64,000 nucleotides of DNA from Nocardioides cavernae (GCF_013410035.1 NZ_JACCBW010000001.1:248001-312000); one strand, 5' to 3'. Shown: positions 43,232 through 52,938, counted from the first letter of the stretch. A program made the numbers and translations. Notes: a model not told the origin generated them from the letters alone.

Positions 43232-44887
43232 TCAGCGCAGCGCGGTGGTGAGGCCGTCGCGGACCGCGGCGTACGACGCGAGCTCGGCCTGGATCGGCGC
43301 GACGACGAGCTCGCCGGAGACCTCGGAGATCGCGTCGCGCAGCCTCCTGTCGGCGGCGCGGGCACGCTTGCGTGCGGTCGCCGCGACCAGCCACCGGCAG
43401 ACGAGGGCCAGGAGCAGCCCCAGCAGGATCCCCCCGACCAGCAGCAGGGTCGGCAGCGCGAAACCGCCGACCTCCGGCGTGGGCGGCTCGGGCAGGCGGG
43501 CGTACGAGCCGACGGCCAGCAGCGCCAGCCAGCCGGCCCCGACGAGGGCGGAGAGGATGAGGACGTACTGCAGGACGCGGACCGCACCGGCCCAGGCGGG
43601 GATGCGCGCGGCGCCGAGGTCGGTGTCGGCGACCGCACGGTCGAGCCGGTCGCCGAGGTCGGGGAGCCGCGAGACGGAGGCCGCGCGCACGGCGGACGCC
43701 CACGAGGGGGCCATCCCCTCTCCGACCTGGTCGGCGAGCGCACGCACCTCGGTGTCGACCCGGGCACGTTGGACGCCCGTGGCCTTCGGGACCGACGTCC
43801 GTGCGGTGCCGGTGAGCTGCTTGCCCGCGGCGCCGAGGTCGAGGTGCAGCCGCTTCAGCGGGTCGGGCTTCAGCCGGGAGAACCAGGCGGTGACCGGCCA
43901 GCCGGTCGCGCGGTTGGCGCGCATCCGGGTCGAGTCGCTGACGGCCTTCACGACGGTCGGCACACCCGCGGCGTCGGCGAACGCGTCGTCGAGGGCGGCG
44001 ACCCGCTCCTTCGACAGCGTCGGGACCTTGCCGCTCCCGACGGCCTCCTCGAGGCGCTGCGCAGCCGTGCGCACGTCGGCCTCGAGCCGGGACCGGGTCG
44101 ACTTCTTCTCCGCGACCCGGGCGGCGATCATCCCGCGCAGCTCGTCCACGCCCCAGCCGTGGCGGGCGCTGACGGGGACCACGGGCACACCGGCGAGGCC
44201 GTCGGCGTCGAGCAGCCGGCGGACGTCCTCGACCATGCTCACCCGCCGGTCCTCGGGGACCGTGTCGATGTGGTTGAGCACGACGAGCATGACGTCGCGG
44301 TGGCCCGCGAGCGGCTTGAGGAAGCGGTCGTGGATCGCGGCGTCGGCGTACTTCTGGGGGTCGAGGACCCACACGAGCATGTCGGCGAGCTGGACGAGCC
44401 GCTCGACCTCGAGGTGGTGGGAGACCTCGGTGGAGTCGTGGTCGGGCAGGTCGAGCAGCACGACGCCGCGCAGCTCGACGTCCTCGTCGGCCTTGGACAG
44501 CATCGAGTCGCGGGTGACCTGGTGGCGGGCCGGGATGCCGAGCCACTCCAGCAGCTCCTCCGCGCCCTGCTTGCCCCACACGCACGCGGTCGCCCACGAC
44601 GTGGTGGGACGGCGTACGCCGACCGCGGCGAGCTCGATCCCGCTCAGCGCGTTGAAGGTGGAGGACTTCCCCGAGCCGGTCGCACCGGCGAGGGCCACGA
44701 CCGTGTGGTCCGCGGACAGCTTGAGCCGGCTCGACGCGCGCGCCGCGACGGCGGCGGCCTCGTCGACCACGGCGTCGTCGACGCGTCCGCGCGCGCCCTC
44801 GGCGGCACGTTCGAGGCCGTCGACGCGGGCACCGACGTCAGAGCTCCTGGTGACCAGCTTCTTGGCCCCTTCGAGCAACGACGTCAT
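43232..44887 (-). CDS. Membrane-associated dynamin-like GTPase 1
   Basis: 551 residues. G1 is GATGSGKSS at 68-76, the G3 is DLPDHDS, and G4 is NHID, replacing NKxD. Two hydrophobic helices follow (VLQYVLILSALVGAGWLALLAV and LPTLLLVGGILLGLLLALVC). The protein resembles YfjP/DynB-type GTPases that act in membrane remodelling and septation. It lies 42 bp downstream of the second GTPase, so one transcript is likely. The ATG has GAGGGAG close upstream. Confidence 0.87.
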   Translation of the reverse strand: MTSLLEGAKKLVTRSSDVGARVDGLERAAEGARGRVDDAVVDEAAAVAARASSRLKLSADHTVVALAGATGSGKSSTFNALSGIELAAVGVRRPTTSWATACVWGKQGAEELLEWLGIPARHQVTRDSMLSKADEDVELRGVVLLDLPDHDSTEVSHHLEVERLVQLADMLVWVLDPQKYADAAIHDRFLKPLAGHRDVMLVVLNHIDTVPEDRRVSMVEDVRRLLDADGLAGVPVVPVSARHGWGVDELRGMIAARVAEKKSTRSRLEADVRTAAQRLEEAVGSGKVPTLSKERVAALDDAFADAAGVPTVVKAVSDSTRMRANRATGWPVTAWFSRLKPDPLKRLHLDLGAAGKQLTGTARTSVPKATGVQRARVDTEVRALADQVGEGMAPSWASAVRAASVSRLPDLGDRLDRAVADTDLGAARIPAWAGAVRVLQYVLILSALVGAGWLALLAVGSYARLPEPPTPEVGGFALPTLLLVGGILLGLLLALVCRWLVAATARKRARAADRRLRDAISEVSGELVVAPIQAELASYAAVRDGLTTALR

Positions 44888-44929
44888 GACTCCCTCACGG
44901 TCCCGGTTGGCTCCACCTGCGCCACCAGC

Positions 44930-46756
44930 CTAGGGGGCGGAGTCGCCATCCTCCGACACCCGGGCCTCCTCCGGATGCGCCTGGGTCGCGGCGTAGCGCA
45001 GGTCGTCGACCTTGCGGGCCGCCGCACGCAGCCGCTCCGGCGCCTCGGGCGAGATCTCGAGGCTGTCGAGCAGGTCGGTGTAGCGGCGTCGCTCGGCGTC
45101 GAGGAGGTCGCTCATCGAGGCCTCGAGCTGGCGGCGTGCGCGCTCGGCGAGGGAGCGTACGGCCTGGTCGCCGAAGACGGCCTCGAGGAGCTTCTGCCCG
45201 AGGACCGCCGAGCCTCCGGCGATCCCCGCCTCCGCGCCCACGAGCATGCCGCCGGTGTGGGCGAAGACGACGACCATCAGCGCCACCGCCAGGCCGTTGA
45301 CCCCGAACGCGAGGAAGCGTGCGGTCGAGCGCTTGTCGGCCCCCTCGGAGCGGACCATCTCCAGCACGTCGGACTGCCAGTCGCGCACGGCCCGCTCGGC
45401 GCGGCGACGGAAGTCCCGCGACGCGCGACCGAGGTCCTCCCCCGCGTCGCGCAGCAGGACCTGGCCCGCGGCGGTGCTGCGCCACGACGCCTCGGCGCGC
45501 TCGGCGGCGGCCTCGGCGTGCTCCAGGATCAGGGTCTCGAGCCCGGACTCGACGGCGACGGTCACGCGCTCGGCCTGCTGCGGCTTGCCCTTCACGGCGT
45601 TGACGACGCGGTCGCGGATCCACCCGACGCGGGTCTCCAGGGTGCGCAGCAGCTCGCCGGTGCCGACGAACTCCTGCCACCGGGCGAGCACCTCGCCGCG
45701 CAGGAGGGTGCCGTCGGCGGACGCCTCGCCGACCGCGGTCACGGCGCGGTCGTAGGCGTCGTTGGCGTCCTCACGGAGCCGGCGCACGGCGTCGACCTGC
45801 TCGGTCGCGGCGTCCGCGACGGTGTGCGTACGCCGGCCGAGGGTGCGGATGGCGCCGTCCAGGGTCTGCTGGACGACCGCGCTGCGGGCCTCCTGGTCCT
45901 GCGCGAGCGCGCTGAGCCACTGGCGGATCTCGATGATCGACGAGGCGGGCAGCAGCCCCATGTCGGAGACCTCACCCTCCTCGACGACGAAGAGCGGCGA
46001 GTCCTTGAGGCCGCGGCTCGCGAGCATCCGGGCCAGGTGGGTGGAGATCGTGTCGACGGCCTCGGGCGGCGTGCGGTCCAGCACGATCGCGACGGCCGCC
46101 GACCGCTCCGCGGCCTTGCGGAGGAAGTCCCACGGCACCTGGTCGGCGTACCGGGCCGCGGAGGTCACGAAGAGCCACAGGTCGGCGGCGGCGAGCAGCT
46201 GCGCGGCGAGGAGCCGGTTCTGCTCCTCGACCGAGTCGATGTCGGGCGCGTCGAGGACGGCGAGGCCGGGCTCCATCACCGGGGACGGCACCAGCTGGAG
46301 GGCGGCGGGGTCGTTGGTCTGGCGGTCGACCCGTTCGAGCTCGGGCAGCAGGCGGTCCTGGCCGAACCACTGCGCGTCGGCCGGGTTGTGCACCAGCACG
46401 GGCGACCGGGTGGTGGGCCTCAGCACGCCCGGGATCGTCACGCGGGTGCCGACGAGCGAGTTGACGAGCGTCGACTTGCCGGCGCCGGTCGACCCGCCGA
46501 CGACCGCGAGCAGCGGTGCGTCCAGGGTCATCAGCCGCGGGATGACGTAGTCCTCGAGCTGGTCGACCATCTCGGCGCGGGCCGTTCGCTGGTCGTCGGC
46601 GCCGGGGAGCTCGAGCGGCAGCCGTGCCTCCTGCAGCGCTCCGCGCAGGCGTACGAGGGCGGTCACCATCGCGGTCGTGGTGTCACCCGCACGCCGCCCG
46701 GCCGCCGCCGGCGCCCCCTGGTCGTCGGTCACGGCGGGCTCGTCGTGGTCGTTCAT
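44930..46756 (-). CDS. Membrane-associated dynamin-like GTPase 2
   Basis: 608 residues from the ATG at 46756, which overlaps the prsW stop (ATGA). G1 is GGSTGAGKST at 87-96, the switch region is LRPTTRSPVLVHNP, and the G3 is LDAPDIDS. The middle is long and helical (RWQEFVGTGELLRTLETRVG). Hydrophobic segments near 450-490 (FLAFGVNGLAVALMVVVFAHTGG) give the membrane anchor. The pair resembles the DynA/DynB two-gene arrangement of Streptomyces in a general way; membership is not proved. Confidence 0.87.
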   Translation of the reverse strand: MNDHDEPAVTDDQGAPAAAGRRAGDTTTAMVTALVRLRGALQEARLPLELPGADDQRTARAEMVDQLEDYVIPRLMTLDAPLLAVVGGSTGAGKSTLVNSLVGTRVTIPGVLRPTTRSPVLVHNPADAQWFGQDRLLPELERVDRQTNDPAALQLVPSPVMEPGLAVLDAPDIDSVEEQNRLLAAQLLAAADLWLFVTSAARYADQVPWDFLRKAAERSAAVAIVLDRTPPEAVDTISTHLARMLASRGLKDSPLFVVEEGEVSDMGLLPASSIIEIRQWLSALAQDQEARSAVVQQTLDGAIRTLGRRTHTVADAATEQVDAVRRLREDANDAYDRAVTAVGEASADGTLLRGEVLARWQEFVGTGELLRTLETRVGWIRDRVVNAVKGKPQQAERVTVAVESGLETLILEHAEAAAERAEASWRSTAAGQVLLRDAGEDLGRASRDFRRRAERAVRDWQSDVLEMVRSEGADKRSTARFLAFGVNGLAVALMVVVFAHTGGMLVGAEAGIAGGSAVLGQKLLEAVFGDQAVRSLAERARRQLEASMSDLLDAERRRYTDLLDSLEISPEAPERLRAAARKVDDLRYAATQAHPEEARVSEDGDSAP

Positions 46757-47871
46757 CGCGTGGGCACCACCTGTCCGGGGAAGGAGATGTAGGGGCGGAT
46801 CCGGCGGAGCTCCTCGACGTGCTCCTGGCCGCGCACCGAGAAGTCGCTCGGCGCGGTGCCGCGGAGGTAGCGGTGGTGGAGGTAGCCCAGCTCGATCGCG
46901 GCCGCCTGGTAGGCGCGCATCCCGCGCTCGGCCTGGGTGCCGCCCTGCTGGCGGGCCCACCGGCGTGCGTGCCTCCGCGCGCGGAGGTCGATGAGCCACG
47001 GGATGTCGGTGGCCGGCAGCAGCCCGCGGTCGGCGGCGTCCTGCAGGGCCTGGGTGAGCAGCGGGCGCTCGGAGCGGCGGCGGTAGACGGCGAACGCGAC
47101 GACCCCGACGAAGGCGGGGAACATCAGCGTGCCGTAGACGACGAAGAAGTGACCCGTGCCGGACAGCGTCGAGGAGTTCCACAGGCCGTGCAGGAACGCC
47201 GCGACCGCGAAGCCGGCGAGGGGAGCGAGGACCCGCACCCAGAGGTGCCGCGACGCGATCGCCAGGCCGACGCCGATGCCGATGAAGGCCGTGAAGAACG
47301 GGTGGGCGAAGGGGCTGATGAGGCACCGCAGGATGAAGGTGCCGGTCAGTGCGGTGGTGCCACCGGGGCCGAGCCCGTCGGTGCCGTCGTAGGCAGCAGC
47401 GAGGTAGAGGATGTTCTCGGTGTAGGCGAAGCCGATGCCGACCATCCCGGCGTACACGATGCCGTCGAGCACGCCGTCGAGCTCGTGGCGCCGCCACCAC
47501 AGGAGCAGCATGAGGAACGCGCCCTTGGTCGCCTCCTCCGTCAGGGGGGCGACGACGGCGAGGCTGTCGCGCTCGCTCGCCCCGCCGGCGACGCCGATGC
47601 CCTGGAACACCAGGGCGGCCGCGGTCGCGACGAACGCGCCCCACAGCAGACCGGCGACCAGCAGGTTGCGCGGCTCCGGCTCGTAGCGGTCGAGCCACAT
47701 GAAGCAGCCGACGAGCGGGCCCACCGGAACGGCGGCCAGCAGGGCCGCGAGCGCGAGGGAGCCGGGCGCACCGGACAGCGCGACGACGAGGGCCATCGCC
47801 AGGGCGCCGAGGAGGACCAGGATGCCCACCACGACGGTGAAGGCGACACTGTCGCGACGTCCCCGGTGCAT
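46753..47871 (-). CDS. PrsW-family intramembrane protease
   Basis: 372 residues with about eight helices. The family motifs are EE at 112-113 in PLTEEATKG, YTENILYL, the FAHPFFTAF His, and HGLWN, which together form the presumed metal site. B. subtilis PrsW cleaves the anti-sigma factor RsiW; the target here is unknown. TAGGGT lies 6 nt upstream of the ATG, so the operon mRNA is leaderless. It overlaps GTPase 2 by 4 bp and heads the prsW > GTPase 2 > GTPase 1 unit. Confidence 0.9.
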   Translation of the reverse strand: MHRGRRDSVAFTVVVGILVLLGALAMALVVALSGAPGSLALAALLAAVPVGPLVGCFMWLDRYEPEPRNLLVAGLLWGAFVATAAALVFQGIGVAGGASERDSLAVVAPLTEEATKGAFLMLLLWWRRHELDGVLDGIVYAGMVGIGFAYTENILYLAAAYDGTDGLGPGGTTALTGTFILRCLISPFAHPFFTAFIGIGVGLAIASRHLWVRVLAPLAGFAVAAFLHGLWNSSTLSGTGHFFVVYGTLMFPAFVGVVAFAVYRRRSERPLLTQALQDAADRGLLPATDIPWLIDLRARRHARRWARQQGGTQAERGMRAYQAAAIELGYLHHRYLRGTAPSDFSVRGQEHVEELRRIRPYISFPGQVVPTR

Positions 47872-47877
47872 GGTCCG

Positions 47878-47883
47878 ACCCTA
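47878..47883 (-). promoter_or_regulatory. -10 box for leaderless prsW operon
   Basis: TAGGGT on the minus strand, spacer CGGACC (6 nt), then the ATG at 47871. Confidence 0.6.
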
Positions 47884-47966
47884 ACGGAGCAGCGACGAGC
47901 GTCACTGCTCCGCCGCACCCCCTCGGAGGGGCGCCGAGGGCCTCGGTCGCGCCCGCACGCGCGTCG

Positions 47967-47972
47967 TACAGT
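47967..47972 (+). promoter_or_regulatory. -10 box for the leaderless M24 peptidase gene
   Basis: TACAGT, spacer GGCGGC (6 nt), then the GTG at 47979. Confidence 0.6.
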
Positions 47973-47978
47973 GGCGGC

Positions 47979-49400
47979 GTGAGCGAGCCCACTGCCGAGA
48001 ACCCTGCTGAGAACGTCACCGAGAGCACCGCCGGGACCGCTGGACCTGCCGCGTCCGACGAGCCGAGGACCGAGTCGCACGACCCGGCCGTGCCCGCGGC
48101 GTACGCCGCCTTCATGCGCACCGGCTGGGGAGACCGTGAGCTCGACGTGCCGCGCCACCCGGTCGCCGACCTCGCCGCGGCCCGCCGCTCCACGCTGGCC
48201 GCGGCCTTCCCCGACGACCGTCTCGTCCTGCCGGCCGGCACCTACAAGGTGCGCGCCAACGACACCGACTACCGGTTCCGGCCCGACACCGCCCACACCT
48301 ACTTCTCCGGCAACCAGACCTCCGACGCGGTGCTGGTGATCGAGGACGGGGAGTCGGTCCTGTACGCCCGCCCGCGGTCCGAGCGCGACACCGACGAGTT
48401 CTTCCGCGACCGCCAGTACGGCGAGCTGTGGGCGGGCCGCCGCCCGTCGGCGCAGGAGATCTCCGACTCCCTCGGCATCGAGGTGCGCCACGTCAAGGAC
48501 CTGCCGTCGTTCGACGACGACCGCAAGACCCGCGACCTGACCACCGACGAGGACCTCGCCCGCGTCGCCGACGAGCTGCGCCTGGTCAAGGACGCGTGGG
48601 AGATCGGCGAGCTGCAGGAGGCGTGCGACGTCACCGCGCTCGGGTTCGAGGACTCGGTGCGCGACTGGGACCGCGTGCTCGAGTTCGGCGAGCGCTGGAT
48701 CGAGGGCACGTTCTTCAGGCGTGCCCGTGCGATGGGCAACGACATCGGCTACGACTCGATCTGCGCCGGGGGCTCGCACGCCACGACGCTGCACTGGATC
48801 GACAACACCGGCCGGATCGAGCCGGGCAAGCTGGTCCTGCTGGACATGGGCGTGGAGGGCCACAACCTCTACACCGCCGACGTGACCCGCACCCTGCCGG
48901 TCGACGGGCGGTTCACGCCGGTCCAGCGCGACCTCTACGACCTGGTCCTGAAGGCGCAGCAGGCCGGCATCGACGCCGTACGCCCCGGGGTGCCGTTCCT
49001 CGCGGCCCACCACGCGGCGATGGAGGTCCTCGCCCACGGCCTCGACGACATGGGCCTGCTGCCCGTGTCGGCGCAGGAGGCCCTCGACCCGGAATCCAAG
49101 GTCTACGCCCGCTGGACCCTGCACGGCACCTCGCACATGCTCGGCATGGACGTCCACGACTGCGGCCGCGCGTCCGCCGACATCTATCCCAAGGGCGAGC
49201 TCGCCGAGGGCATGGTGCTCACCGTCGAGCCGGGTCTCTACTTCCAGGAGGACGACCTGCTCGTCCCCGAGGAGCTGCGCGGCATCGGCATCCGGATCGA
49301 GGACGACATCCTCGTCACCGCCGACGGCAACCGGAACCTCTCCGCCTCGCTCCCCCGCACGTCGAGCGACGTCGAGGAGTGGATGGGCCGGCTGCGCTGA
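47979..49400 (+). CDS. M24-family Xaa-Pro aminopeptidase (PepP-like)
   Basis: 473 residues from a GTG. The first ~45 residues are a low-complexity Thr/Ala/Glu tail. The N-terminal AMP_N domain contains FRPDTAHTYFSGNQTSD. The pita-bread catalytic domain carries the metal ligands: Asp in LLDMGVEG, Asp in YTADVTR, His in HGTSHMLGMDVHD, Glu in TVEPGLYF and Glu in RIEDDILV. It cleaves N-terminal residues before Pro. It is probably cytoplasmic, as no signal peptide is seen. The rlmC gene follows after 1 bp. Confidence 0.95.
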   Translation: MSEPTAENPAENVTESTAGTAGPAASDEPRTESHDPAVPAAYAAFMRTGWGDRELDVPRHPVADLAAARRSTLAAAFPDDRLVLPAGTYKVRANDTDYRFRPDTAHTYFSGNQTSDAVLVIEDGESVLYARPRSERDTDEFFRDRQYGELWAGRRPSAQEISDSLGIEVRHVKDLPSFDDDRKTRDLTTDEDLARVADELRLVKDAWEIGELQEACDVTALGFEDSVRDWDRVLEFGERWIEGTFFRRARAMGNDIGYDSICAGGSHATTLHWIDNTGRIEPGKLVLLDMGVEGHNLYTADVTRTLPVDGRFTPVQRDLYDLVLKAQQAGIDAVRPGVPFLAAHHAAMEVLAHGLDDMGLLPVSAQEALDPESKVYARWTLHGTSHMLGMDVHDCGRASADIYPKGELAEGMVLTVEPGLYFQEDDLLVPEELRGIGIRIEDDILVTADGNRNLSASLPRTSSDVEEWMGRLR

Positions 49401-49401
49401 G

Positions 49402-50508
49402 GTGGAGTGCCACCACTACGACGCGCAACGCTGCCGCTCCTGCACCCTGCTGGAGGTCCCCCGGGCCCGCCAGCTCTCCGACAAGGAGGCGCACGCGCGG
49501 TCGCTGGTCGACTCGCCGGTGTGGTTGCCGACGGTCGCCGGCGCCGAGGCCGGGTTCCGCAACAAGGCCAAGATGGTCGTCGGCGGGACCGTCGGGTCAC
49601 CGACGCTCGGCATCCTCGACCGTGAGCTCGCCGGGGTCGACCTGCGCGACTGCGGGCTGCACTCCTCCGGGGTCACGGCGGCGCTCGACCGGATCGGCGC
49701 GTGGGTCGGCGACGCCGGCCTGGTGCCGTACGACGTCGCGACCCGTCGCGGTGAGCTCAAGCACGTCCTGCTGACCGAGTCGCCGGACGGCGAGCTCATG
49801 CTCCGCCTCGTGATGCGGTCGACGGCGCTCGAGGCGCGCGTACGCTCGCGGCTGTCGTCACTGCGCGACGCGGTGCCCGGCCTGCGGGTCGTGACGATCA
49901 ACGTCCAGCCCGAGCACAAGGCGGTCCTCGAGGGCGAGCGCGAGGTCGTGCTCACCCCGGAGGCGACGATGCCGATGAGGCTCGCGACCGGTGTGACGCT
50001 CCGGCTCGGTCCGCGCTCGTTCTTCCAGACCAACACCCCGATCGCCGAGGCGTTGTACGACCAGGCGCGCGCGTGGGTCGACGTGCTGCCGGGCGTGCGG
50101 ACGGTCTGGGACCTCTACTGCGGCGTGGGCGGCTTCGCGCTGCACCTCGCCGGTGCGGGCCGCGAGGTCGTGGGGGTCGAGGTGTCCGACGAGGCGATCC
50201 GCTCCGCAGCCTCCTCGGAGGTCGCCGGCGCCACCTTCGTGGCGGAGGACGCGACCGCATGGGCGCTGCGCCAGGAGTCCGCGCCCGACCTGGTCGTCGT
50301 CAACCCGCCCCGGCGCGGGATCGGCGCCGACCTCGCCGGCTGGCTCGAGTCGTCGGGCGTGCCGCACGTCGTCTACTCGTCGTGCAACGCCGAGTCCCTG
50401 GCCCGCGACCTGGCGACGATGCCGTCCCTGCGACCCGTCGAGGCCCGCGTGCTGGACATGTTCCCGCACACCAGCCACTACGAGGTGCTGGTGCTGCTGT
50501 CGCGGTGA
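49402..50508 (+). CDS. rlmC: 23S rRNA (uracil-5-)-methyltransferase of the RlmC/RumB type
   Basis: 368 residues from a GTG 1 bp after the previous stop. The iron-sulfur Cys cluster is at 3, 11 and 14 (CHHYDAQRCRSC), with the fourth Cys in LRDCGLH. The SAM-binding motif is DLYCGVGGFALHLA and the catalytic Cys ~328 is in VYSSCNAESL, with NPPRRG upstream. Length and cluster position fit RlmC rather than the longer TRAM-containing RlmD. It methylates a uridine in 23S rRNA. Confidence 0.92.
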   Translation: MECHHYDAQRCRSCTLLEVPRARQLSDKEAHARSLVDSPVWLPTVAGAEAGFRNKAKMVVGGTVGSPTLGILDRELAGVDLRDCGLHSSGVTAALDRIGAWVGDAGLVPYDVATRRGELKHVLLTESPDGELMLRLVMRSTALEARVRSRLSSLRDAVPGLRVVTINVQPEHKAVLEGEREVVLTPEATMPMRLATGVTLRLGPRSFFQTNTPIAEALYDQARAWVDVLPGVRTVWDLYCGVGGFALHLAGAGREVVGVEVSDEAIRSAASSEVAGATFVAEDATAWALRQESAPDLVVVNPPRRGIGADLAGWLESSGVPHVVYSSCNAESLARDLATMPSLRPVEARVLDMFPHTSHYEVLVLLSR

Positions 50509-50510
50509 GG

Positions 50511-51193
50511 TCAGCCGCGACGGACCTTGGGGCTGCGCCCCACGCTCTTCATGCTCACGCCTCCACGGAAGGCGTCGTCGACGAAGCCGGCGACGTTGAC
50601 CGAGCCGTCGGGCAGCGGGGTGAACGTCGTGCGGCTGACACCGGCTGCGACCTGCACCCACTCCGGGGATCCGAGGCAGGCCGTGGGCGCCGAGGCCGTC
50701 ACGGTGTCGGCCACCCGTCGTAGCGGGCCCGCACGGTGCGGCACGGCTTCGTCCCGGAACCGGAGGTGACCGTGACCTCGTCGGCGAAGACGGCCGAGGT
50801 CCCGCGACCGGGGTAGAGCTCGGCGGAGACCTCCCCGCCGAACGAGGCGACCGAGAGGTCGTAACGGCCCTTCGCCGTGAGGATGCGGAAGTCGACCGAG
50901 GTCTCCTGGGGGGCGACGAGGTCGCGGAGCTGCACGGTCACGGTGAGCCGCTTCCTCGCGTGGTCGATGGTGGTCCGCACGACGTCCGACCCGGTCTCCG
51001 CGGGTGCGTCCAGGAGGAAGGGACCCTCCGTCGGCTGGCCCTCGACCAGCTCGCCGAAGACGGCGCCCATGTTGATGGCCCTCGCGTCCCCGACGACGTC
51101 CTCGACCGTGAGGCTGGCGGCGTGGGCGGAGGCCGGGACGATCGCGGCTGCGGGCAGGAGGACGGCGAGGATCCGCGTGGCGAGTCGAGTCAC
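50511..51193 (-). pseudogene. Exported protein gene with a 1-nt frameshift
   Basis: From a GTG at 51193 comes a signal peptide (MTRLATRILAVLLPAAAIVPASAHA), then about 140 residues with VEDVVGDARAINMGAVFGEL and FADEVTVTSGSGTKPC. The frame then stops at 50699. The same protein sequence continues in another frame as VADTVTASAPTACLGSPEWVQ to the stop at 50511. Restoring one G in the GGG run at 50714-50716 (giving DGVADTV) joins them. It may be a true pseudogene or a base-calling error. No family is recognised. It converges on rlmC with 2 bp between the stops. Confidence 0.7.
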
Positions 51194-51483
51194 GGAGCGA
51201 GCAGTAGGCCACGGCCTCCCACCTGTGACCCGAACCACGGAATCCCCCGGACGAGCCGCGGGTTGTGCCGGACGTGCGTGCCCCGACGACCGTCCCCACG
51301 TCCGTGGGTGAGCTGCTGACGCAGCGTCGTGCCGTGGACCTCGCGCGTACCCAGAGCGCGCTGTGTCGCCTCTCCCGTGCCGTCGCCTGACCACGTCTGC
51401 CTCCACGCAGGCGCCACCACTGCGTCCACCCCGCCGGCACCCCGCGACCGCGGGGCGGCGTCGCGAAAGGTTATCTTTTCAGT
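51194..51483. other. Intergenic region between frameshifted gene and symporter
   Basis: 290 bp divergent spacer. It ends in an AT-rich block with TATCTT at 51472-51477 and a GC hairpin (ccccgcgaccgcgggg). I see no gene in it. Confidence 0.6.
51472..51477 (+). promoter_or_regulatory. -10 box for leaderless symporter gene
   Basis: TATCTT, spacer TTCAGT (6 nt), then the ATG at 51484. The short inverted repeat agtatgaatact at 51481-51492 covers the start codon. Confidence 0.6.
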
Positions 51484-52884
51484 ATGAATACTTTTATTCA
51501 GGAGCGACAGCGGCCCACCCGCCGCTTCACGCTCCCCTCGTTCGGCGTCCAGGTCCTGATCGGCCTGGTCCTCGGTGTCGTCCTCGGACTCGTCGCCCGC
51601 AGCATGGGTGCGGACGGCGTGGACGCCGCGAGCGGCGAGGTCGACCCCAACTGGCTCACCGAGACGCTGTCGACGATCGGCGGCACCTTCGTGACGCTGC
51701 TGCGCGCGGTGGTGCCTCCGCTGGTGTTCCTCGCGATCGTCGCCTCGATCGCCAACCTGCGCGACGTGACCGGTGCGGCGCGGCTGGCGTGGAAGACCCT
51801 CATGTGGTTCGCGATCACGGCCCTCGTCGCGGTCGTCATCGGCATCGTGCTCGGCCTGGTGCTCCAGCCCGGCGACCACACCAGCGTCTCGTCGGACGCG
51901 GCGTCGGCGCCGGGCACGACGGGCTCGTGGCTCGACTTCCTCACCGGGCTCGTGCCCGCGAACGTCCTCGGCCTCGAGGGCTACGACAACGGCGACGGCT
52001 CCGTGGGCTTCTCGTTCAACGTGCTGCAGATCCTGGTCGTCTCGATCGCCGTGGGGATCGCGACGCTGAAGGTCGGCGAGGCCGCCGAGCCGTTCCTCGC
52101 CTTCGTGCGGTCCGCGCTCGCTGTCGTGCAGAAGGTCCTGTGGTGGATCATCCTGCTCGCCCCGATCGCCACGATCGGGCTGCTCGGCAACGCCGTCGCC
52201 AGCTATGGCTGGGACGCCCTCGGCTCGCTGGGCATGTTCACCGTCGCCATCTACGTCGGCCTCGCCCTCGTGATCGCCGTCGTCTACCCGACGATCCTGC
52301 GCCTCAACGGCCTCTCCGTGCGGCAGTTCTTCACCGGTGCGTGGCCGGCGATCTCGCTGGCCTTCGTGTCCCGGTCCTCGATCGGCACCATGCCGCTCAC
52401 CGAGTCGGTGACCGAGCGCAACCTCGGCGTGCCCCGGGCGTACTCCTCCTTCGCGGTGCCGCTCGGCGCGACCACCAAGATGGACGGCTGCGCATCGATC
52501 TACCCCGCGATCTCGGCGATCTTCGTCGCGCAGTTCTTCGGGCTCGACCTGTCGGTCACGGACTACCTGCTGATCGCGTTCGTCTCGGTGATCGGCTCCG
52601 CCGCGACCGCCGGCGTGACCGGCGCGACAGTGATGCTCACGCTGACCCTGTCGACCCTGGGCCTGCCCCTGGAGGGCGTCGGGCTGCTCCTGGCCATCGA
52701 CCCGATCCTCGACATGGGCCGTACGGCGGTCAACGTCACCGGCCAGGCGCTGGTCCCGACCATCGTGGCCAAGCGCGAGGGCATCCTCGACCAGGACGTG
52801 TACGACGCCCCGCGCGGAGGTCGCAACGCTTGGCGGGAGTCGGACGCGGACGTCGCAGGACAGCCGGCGACGGCCTCCGCCTGA
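51484..52884 (+). CDS. Dicarboxylate/amino acid:cation symporter (DAACS family)
   Basis: 466 residues with eight helices and two hairpin loops, the first rich in Ser: AFVSRSSIGTMPLTESV. The second carries KMDGCASIYPA; the last conserved motif is DPILDMGRTAVNVTGQ, containing the D/N residues that bind substrate and sodium. It is closest to the Gltp/SstT-like group, for C4-dicarboxylates, glutamate/aspartate or Ser/Thr; the exact substrate is uncertain. The ATG overlaps a short inverted repeat and the mRNA is probably leaderless, which suggests regulated initiation. Confidence 0.92.
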   Translation: MNTFIQERQRPTRRFTLPSFGVQVLIGLVLGVVLGLVARSMGADGVDAASGEVDPNWLTETLSTIGGTFVTLLRAVVPPLVFLAIVASIANLRDVTGAARLAWKTLMWFAITALVAVVIGIVLGLVLQPGDHTSVSSDAASAPGTTGSWLDFLTGLVPANVLGLEGYDNGDGSVGFSFNVLQILVVSIAVGIATLKVGEAAEPFLAFVRSALAVVQKVLWWIILLAPIATIGLLGNAVASYGWDALGSLGMFTVAIYVGLALVIAVVYPTILRLNGLSVRQFFTGAWPAISLAFVSRSSIGTMPLTESVTERNLGVPRAYSSFAVPLGATTKMDGCASIYPAISAIFVAQFFGLDLSVTDYLLIAFVSVIGSAATAGVTGATVMLTLTLSTLGLPLEGVGLLLAIDPILDMGRTAVNVTGQALVPTIVAKREGILDQDVYDAPRGGRNAWRESDADVAGQPATASA

Positions 52885-52898
52885 GACATTGGACGAAG

Positions 52899-52938
52899 GT
52901 TCACCCTGGGGTCCTGCGGTCTGGACCTCAGGGCGAAC
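52899..52938 (+). terminator. Terminator hairpin of the symporter gene
   Basis: Arms gttcaccctggggtcc and ggacctcagggcgaac pair at all but two positions around an 8-nt loop, 14 bp after the stop. Confidence 0.65.

Noticed and set aside
40773..44933. A 1386-codon frame opposite ettA, ssb and GTPase 1
   Set aside because: Three proteins with intact nucleotide-binding or OB-fold motifs lie on the minus strand.
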